This document shows, one piece after another, positions 60,795 through 64,000 of a stretch of DNA of 64,000 nt. The DNA is from Archangium violaceum (GTDB taxonomy: Bacteria; Myxococcota; Myxococcia; Myxococcales; Myxococcaceae), in NCBI RefSeq assembly GCF_016859125.1, contig NZ_CP069338.1, positions 9,303,501 through 9,367,500 of the forward strand, in the 5' to 3' direction. The stretch's first letter is position 1. Each line of letters begins with the position of its first letter. The translations under genes and the position numbers were made by a program. The notes beneath the pieces are model-generated. The model saw only the letters and a list, made by a program, of their open reading frames with translations. It made no database searches and was not told where the DNA came from.

Positions 60795-62294
60795 TCAGGC
60801 CCGGGCGGAGAGAGGGGTCTCCCTCGCCGGATCGAGCGACTTGAGCGTGGCGACCACGCCCTGCTCGTCGATCTGGTTGCGCAGCCTCAGGTACAGGTCC
60901 ACGAAGCCCTGGTGCTCGGAAATCTTCGAGCCCACGACCTCCTCGAGCTGGATGAGCGTCATGGGCGAGTTGCTCTCCATGACCGGCTCGAGCAGGTGGC
61001 GCGCGTTGGGCTCGTTGATCGTATGGAGCTGGCCCTTCTCGTCCGTGCCCTTCAGGTAGCGGTCGTAGGCGGCGAGGAAGAAGGCGATGCGGTGATAGGG
61101 GCGGCCGTTCTCCAGGATGGCGTGCACGGTGGGCAGGAGGAAGCCGGGGATCTTCGAGCCGCCATCCATGCACAGGCGCGCGAGCTGGTCTCCCACGGCG
61201 CGATTGCCGAAGCGCTCGAGCAGCTTGTCCTTGTAGGCCGGGATCTCGAGCCCGGGCAGGGACTCGAGCCATACACCCGCGTCATGGTCGAGGAAGCCGC
61301 GCAGGTAGTTGAAGAAGAGCGGATCGTGCAGCGCGTCGTCCACCTTGCGCAGGCCGGCCAGGTACGCGGGGTAGGAGAGCATCGTATGGGTCGCGTTGAG
61401 CAGGCGGATCTTCGCCTCCTCGTACGGCGACACGTCCTTCGTGAACATCACGCCCACCGCGTCCCACTCGGGGCGGCCGTTGCGGAAGTCGTCCTCCAGC
61501 ACCCATTGGATGAAGTCCTCGCAGATGACCGGGGCGGAGTCGTCCACCTGGGTCAGCTCGCGCAGCTTCTGCCGGGCGATGTCGTCCGTGGCGGGGGTGA
61601 TGCGGTCCACCATGCCGTTGGGGAAGGCCACCTCGCGCTCGATCCACGCGGCCAGCTCCGGATTCCTCGCCCTGGCGAAGGCCACCACTGCGCGGCGGGC
61701 CTGGGCACCGTTGTGGCGCAGGTTGTCGCAGGACATCACCGTGAAGGGCTTCACGCCCGCCTTGCGCCGGCGCTCCAGTGCTCCCACGAGGAAGCCGAAC
61801 ACACCCTGGGGTGAGCCGGGGTTGGCCAGATCGTGCGCGACCGTGGGGTGCTGGCGGTTGAACTTCCCCTGCTCGTCGAGCAGGTAGCCGCCCTCGGTGA
61901 TGGTCAACGAGACGATGCGGATGTCCGGGTGGCTCAACTTCGCGAGCACCGCCTCCGGGTTCTCCGGGGCATAGAGGTACTCCACCATGCACTCGACGAC
62001 GCGCGAGACGTGCGAGCCATCTGGCGCCATCTCGCTCACGGTGTAGAGGCCATCCTGCTTCTTCATCGCCGCGGCCATGGCTGCGTCCTGGGGCAGCAGG
62101 TTGATGCCACACACGCCCCAGCCCTCCTGGCCGGGCCGTGCGAGGGCGCGGTCGGTGTAGATGGCCTGGTGGGCGCGGTGGAAGCCGCCCACGCCAATGT
62201 GGGCGATGCCGGCGCGCACCCGGGTCCGGTCATAACCGGGGCGGGCGACGGAGGAGGGCAGGCGGGAGAGGTGGGCTTGATCGAGGGGGTGCAT
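60795..62294 (-). CDS. mtlK: mannitol dehydrogenase (polyol dehydrogenase)
   Basis: 499 residues; NAD-dependent oxidation of mannitol (or arabinitol/sorbitol) to the ketose. It is a long-chain polyol dehydrogenase: the N-terminal dinucleotide loop is IAHIGVGGFHRAHQAIY, with LTITEGGYLL following. The catalytic Lys/Asn/His set is in KIRLLNATHTMLSYPAYLAG. It is the last gene in the - strand polyol operon, 14 bases after the ABC ATPase gene. The pathway would feed fructose into glycolysis. Confidence 0.92.
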   Translation of the reverse strand: MHPLDQAHLSRLPSSVARPGYDRTRVRAGIAHIGVGGFHRAHQAIYTDRALARPGQEGWGVCGINLLPQDAAMAAAMKKQDGLYTVSEMAPDGSHVSRVVECMVEYLYAPENPEAVLAKLSHPDIRIVSLTITEGGYLLDEQGKFNRQHPTVAHDLANPGSPQGVFGFLVGALERRRKAGVKPFTVMSCDNLRHNGAQARRAVVAFARARNPELAAWIEREVAFPNGMVDRITPATDDIARQKLRELTQVDDSAPVICEDFIQWVLEDDFRNGRPEWDAVGVMFTKDVSPYEEAKIRLLNATHTMLSYPAYLAGLRKVDDALHDPLFFNYLRGFLDHDAGVWLESLPGLEIPAYKDKLLERFGNRAVGDQLARLCMDGGSKIPGFLLPTVHAILENGRPYHRIAFFLAAYDRYLKGTDEKGQLHTINEPNARHLLEPVMESNSPMTLIQLEEVVGSKISEHQGFVDLYLRLRNQIDEQGVVATLKSLDPARETPLSARA

Positions 62295-62308
62295 GGAAGA
62301 GGGCGCTC

Positions 62309-63391
<1,083 letters not shown>

Positions 63392-63404
63392 GGAGCGTGC
63401 TCCG

Positions 63405-64000
63405 TTACTTGACGGCGCCGAAGGTGAGACCGCGGACGAGTTGTTTCTGCGAGCCCCAGCCCAGGACCAGGATCGGAGCGCAGGCGAGCGTGGAAATGGC
63501 GGACAGCCGGGCCCAGAAGAGGCCTTCAGGACTCGAGAACGAGGCGACCAGGGCGCTGAGGGGCGCGGCCTGGGTGGTGGTCAGGTTGAGGGACCAGAAC
63601 GCCTCGTTCCAGTTGAGGATGAGCGCCAGCAGCGCGGTGGAGGCGAGTCCGCCCCGGCTGACGGGCAGGAGCACGCGGTAGATCTCCTGCGCGGTGGTGG
63701 CGCCGTCCATGCGCGCGGCCTCCAGGATGTCCCGGGGGATGTCCCGGAAGTAGGTGTAGATCATCCACACCATGATGGGCAGGTTGACGAGCGCGAACAC
63801 GATGATGAGCAGGAAGCGCGTGTCGAGCAGACCCGTGAAGCGCGCCAGCAGGTAGATGGGCACCAGCACGCCCACGCCGGGCAGCATCTTGGTGGACAAC
63901 ATCCACATGAGGGTGCCCTGGGTGCGCTCGCCGGGATGGAAGGCGAACGCATAGGCCGCCGGCACCGACACGAGCATGCCCAGCAGCGTGGCGCCGCCGC
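63405..64000 (-). CDS. polyol/sugar ABC transporter permease, MalG type (5' end outside window)
   Basis: About 198 residues visible; the frame is open to the window end, so the N-terminal part is missing. Four or five membrane segments remain. The EAA loop that docks on the ATPase is clear: EAARMDGATTAQEIYRVLLPVS, after PIMVWMIYTYFRDIP. It belongs to the MalG/SmoG/MtlG branch. With the ATPase and mannitol dehydrogenase it matches the mtl-type polyol operons of Pseudomonas; the substrate-binding protein and first permease should lie upstream, outside the window. Confidence 0.93.
   Translation of the reverse strand, partial: GGATLLGMLVSVPAAYAFAFHPGERTQGTLMWMLSTKMLPGVGVLVPIYLLARFTGLLDTRFLLIIVFALVNLPIMVWMIYTYFRDIPRDILEAARMDGATTAQEIYRVLLPVSRGGLASTALLALILNWNEAFWSLNLTTTQAAPLSALVASFSSPEGLFWARLSAISTLACAPILVLGWGSQKQLVRGLTFGAVK

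Overview
The window is GC-rich, densely coded DNA that fits a myxobacterium, most likely a Cystobacter/Archangium/Myxococcus-type genome. The reasons are strong G/C bias at third codon positions, long antisense open frames, the close match to the Myxococcus xanthus encapsulin pair EncA/EncB, many two-component and PAS/GAF signalling proteins, cysteine-rich lipoproteins, and a decayed gene resembling myxobacterial lipoprotein/effector families. No phage, IS element, CRISPR array or rRNA was seen.

Layout. 1-3.0 kb: the end of an acyl-CoA ligase, a small STAS-like protein, a PilT-type ATPase and a methyltransferase. 3.2-11.2 kb: a TCA-cycle block, all on +: icd, mdh, sdhA, sdhB, sucC, sucD, then ndk. 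The membrane anchor gene sdhC, expected beside sdhA, is not there. 11.4-18.4 kb: translation genes, with rlmN, the conserved rpsP-khpA-rimM-trmD-rplS run, an unusual membrane-anchored SMC-like protein, a YraN-family protein and rsmI. 18.4-23.8 kb, on -: an outer-membrane barrel-like protein, an M23 peptidase, and a compact encB-encA-NtrC-type regulator operon for an iron-storing encapsulin. 23.9-28.0 kb: murJ and a five-S1-domain RNA-binding protein with an RGG-rich N-terminus. 28.1-28.6 kb: three identical initiator tRNA genes.

28.7-39.5 kb: a 2OG-Fe(II) oxygenase and topoisomerase IB on -, divergent from a three-gene + module made of a YqiJ/NfeD-like membrane protein, a YqiK-type flotillin and an 1841-residue AAA+ ATPase. 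This module is the best candidate for an under-described system. 39.5-40.1 kb holds a gene remnant. 40.2-46.7 kb: a fatty-acid desaturase, a stand-alone Lrp ligand-binding domain protein, a cytoplasmic PhnD-like sensor kinase, a CotH lipoprotein, an exported cyclophilin and a cysteine-rich lipoprotein. 47.1-56.3 kb: a five-PAS histidine kinase, a second cysteine-rich lipoprotein and a 1780-residue Ser/Thr kinase-ATPase-GAF-histidine kinase. 56.4-60.6 kb: a DUF808 membrane protein, a GNAT acetyltransferase, an RlpA-like protein, an APC permease and an exported methyltransferase. 60.8-64 kb, on -: polyol (mannitol/sorbitol) ABC transporter genes with a mannitol dehydrogenase; the permease runs off the window.

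Six copies of a short palindromic repeat (core CTCTCCC...GGGAGAGGG followed by GGGTGAGGG) sit between genes. Several genes appear to need non-ATG starts, including two divergent genes near 1 kb that seem to require CTG.
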